Below, piece after piece: positions 63,017 to 64,000 of a DNA stretch of 64,000 nucleotides. The stretch lies in the NCBI GenBank assembly GCA_947496185.1, contig CANMCD010000011.1:62001-126000 (forward strand), written 5' to 3'. Every line of letters begins with the position of its first letter. The first letter of the stretch is position 1. Under the pieces are notes generated by a model. The model did no database searches. It saw only the letters and a program-made list of their open reading frames with translations, and was not told where the DNA came from. Position numbers and translations under genes: made by a program. Origin of the DNA: an uncultured Tenacibaculum sp. (GTDB lineage: Bacteria > Bacteroidota > Bacteroidia > Flavobacteriales > Flavobacteriaceae).

Positions 63017-63820
63017 TCAAGCCCAAAACTTACGTTTTTCATTAAGTTCTTCCTGTTCTTTGATTTGTTCAGGAGTTAGAACTTTTAAAAATGAGGGATG
63101 TTGTTCAATAGCGTATTCAATTTTTTCAATGATACTATCAAAGTCTTCGTTTTCATAATCAAACTCCAAGGGCTTTTTGATAATCATCGATTGGAGTACG
63201 TTTCGTTTTTTTATTTGCAGTCCTTTTTTATCAAAAGATCTTCTAAATCCATCTATTACAATAGGGACAACAACAGGTTTATATGTTTTTATAATATGAG
63301 CTGTACCTCTTCTAATTGGTTTAAATGCGGTAGTAGTACCTTGTGGAAATGTAACGACCCAACCATCGTTTAGGGCTTTTCCAATATTTGAAATATCGGA
63401 CATTTTGACCTGTCGTTTTACGTTTTTTCCTGCACTTCTCCACGTTCTATCAATCGAAACGGAACCCGTATAAGCAAAAATTTTAGGTAAAATACCATCA
63501 CGCATGGTTTCTCCAGCAGCAATATAATAAACATTTAATTTTGGTTTCCATATATACCCAATGTTTCTAATATTATCAACCCTGCCTTTTAGCGCAGCAT
63601 TAAATACATGGAACATTGCTGCAACATCAGCAAAATAGGTTTGATGATTTGAAATGAAAAGCACATTTTTATCAGGTAATTGCCTAATTATTTCTGAGCC
63701 TTCAATTTGTAATTCGTTGAATCTTCGGTATCTACCGTGTGATATGACACCAAGTATCCGTATGAGCCATTTTTTGATCCATAAAATATGTCCGAAAGGA
63801 TTTCTTTTAAACAGGGGCAT
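63017..63820 (-). CDS. 1-acyl-glycerol-3-phosphate acyltransferase (PlsC)
   Basis: 267 aa. The HX4D motif is NHQTYFAD, and the FPxGT block is FPQGTTTAF, with the conserved PEG-type second motif replaced by PQG. IDGFRRSFDKKGLQIKKR follows. Membrane-associated lysophosphatidic acid acyltransferase for phospholipid synthesis. It is 54 bp downstream of the NUDIX gene at the window end, probably in the same transcript. Confidence 0.88.
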   Translation of the reverse strand: MPLFKRNPFGHILWIKKWLIRILGVISHGRYRRFNELQIEGSEIIRQLPDKNVLFISNHQTYFADVAAMFHVFNAALKGRVDNIRNIGYIWKPKLNVYYIAAGETMRDGILPKIFAYTGSVSIDRTWRSAGKNVKRQVKMSDISNIGKALNDGWVVTFPQGTTTAFKPIRRGTAHIIKTYKPVVVPIVIDGFRRSFDKKGLQIKKRNVLQSMIIKKPLEFDYENEDFDSIIEKIEYAIEQHPSFLKVLTPEQIKEQEELNEKRKFWA

Positions 63821-63874
63821 ATTAATGTTGTTAGTTTATTGACGACTGCTAAATTACAAAAGAAAAGAAAAAGA

Positions 63875-64000
63875 TTAATAAATAATTAAATCTTTAATTT
63901 CTGAAAGTATCATTGCAGTTGCTCCCCATACGATATAGTCATTGAGTCGAAAACAAGGAACATTAACGTTTTTCATATACGAAGTCTCCATAAGAACAGT
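63875..64000 (-). CDS. CoA-type NUDIX hydrolase, 3' end only
   Basis: The window ends inside this gene; only the last 41 codons are seen. The frame reads NVNVPCFRLNDYIVWGATAMILSEIKDLI and then stops, as in the C-terminus of the NudL/CoA pyrophosphatase group of NUDIX proteins (YxVWGxTAxIL is characteristic). The NUDIX box itself is outside the window. Confidence 0.75.
   Translation of the reverse strand, partial: TVLMETSYMKNVNVPCFRLNDYIVWGATAMILSEIKDLIIY

Overview
The window is AT-rich DNA from a member of the Flavobacteriaceae (Bacteroidota), probably a marine, Tenacibaculum- or Polaribacter-like genus; the genus is a guess. The class assignment rests on the gliding genes gldF and gldG, a type IX secretion sorting domain (47639-49384), and many flavobacterial promoters of the form TTTG-N18-20-TAnnTTTG. 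It is also supported by a CarB without its C-terminal allosteric domain and by several Bacteroidota-specific families (DUF2911, secreted OMP paralogues, a carboxypeptidase-regulatory TonB receptor). Most of the window is housekeeping chromosome with islands of secreted or accessory genes.

Layout. 0-8 kb: a protein-glutaminase-like lipoprotein, then yidC and pyrG (minus) and rpmH and carB (plus). 8-11.4 kb: two paralogous secreted proteins. 11.4-18 kb: a minus-strand run (acyl-CoA reductase, serC, a 2-hydroxyacid dehydrogenase homologue with degenerate motifs, DUF1015, yggS, exonuclease/GIY-YIG), with a divergent ferredoxin. 18-24 kb: two OMP paralogues, a 35-codon microprotein coupled to a sodium:solute symporter and an acetyltransferase, DUF2911, and aquaporin. 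23.8-29.7 kb: gldG/gldF, a small monooxygenase, SAM hydrolase, phoH, purC. 29.7-31.1 kb: a decayed IS256-family element inserted at the purC stop codon, followed by an IS3 OrfA relic.

31.4-36.2 kb: two paralogous small secreted proteins, priA (apparently with an ATT start), a promoter-hairpin-terminator unit that looks like a small RNA gene, and a 50-aa ORF. 36.1-43.8 kb: a His-rich TonB receptor with a His-rich small partner, terC behind two paralogous lipoproteins (one without a canonical start codon), purB, a Crp/Fnr regulator divergent from a group III truncated haemoglobin, and a small membrane protein. 43.8-56 kb: a VWA membrane protein, a membrane-anchored AraC regulator, then a two-gene operon encoding a T9SS-sorted repeat protein and a 2192-aa SpvB/FG-GAP/RHS protein ending in a type-23 polymorphic-toxin-like domain. 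56-64 kb: dnaX, alkB, a three-gene operon of two small proteins with the same C-terminal tail plus an orphan TPR histidine kinase, NUDIX, M42 peptidase, PlsC and the end of a CoA-type NUDIX gene.

No tRNA, rRNA, CRISPR array, prophage or replication origin was recognised. The candidates most worth following are the histidine-kinase operon with its tail-sharing small proteins, the RHS toxin operon with no visible immunity gene, the small RNA unit near 35.75 kb, the lipoprotein protein-glutaminase, and the two genes whose expected initiator is ATT or ATC/ATA.
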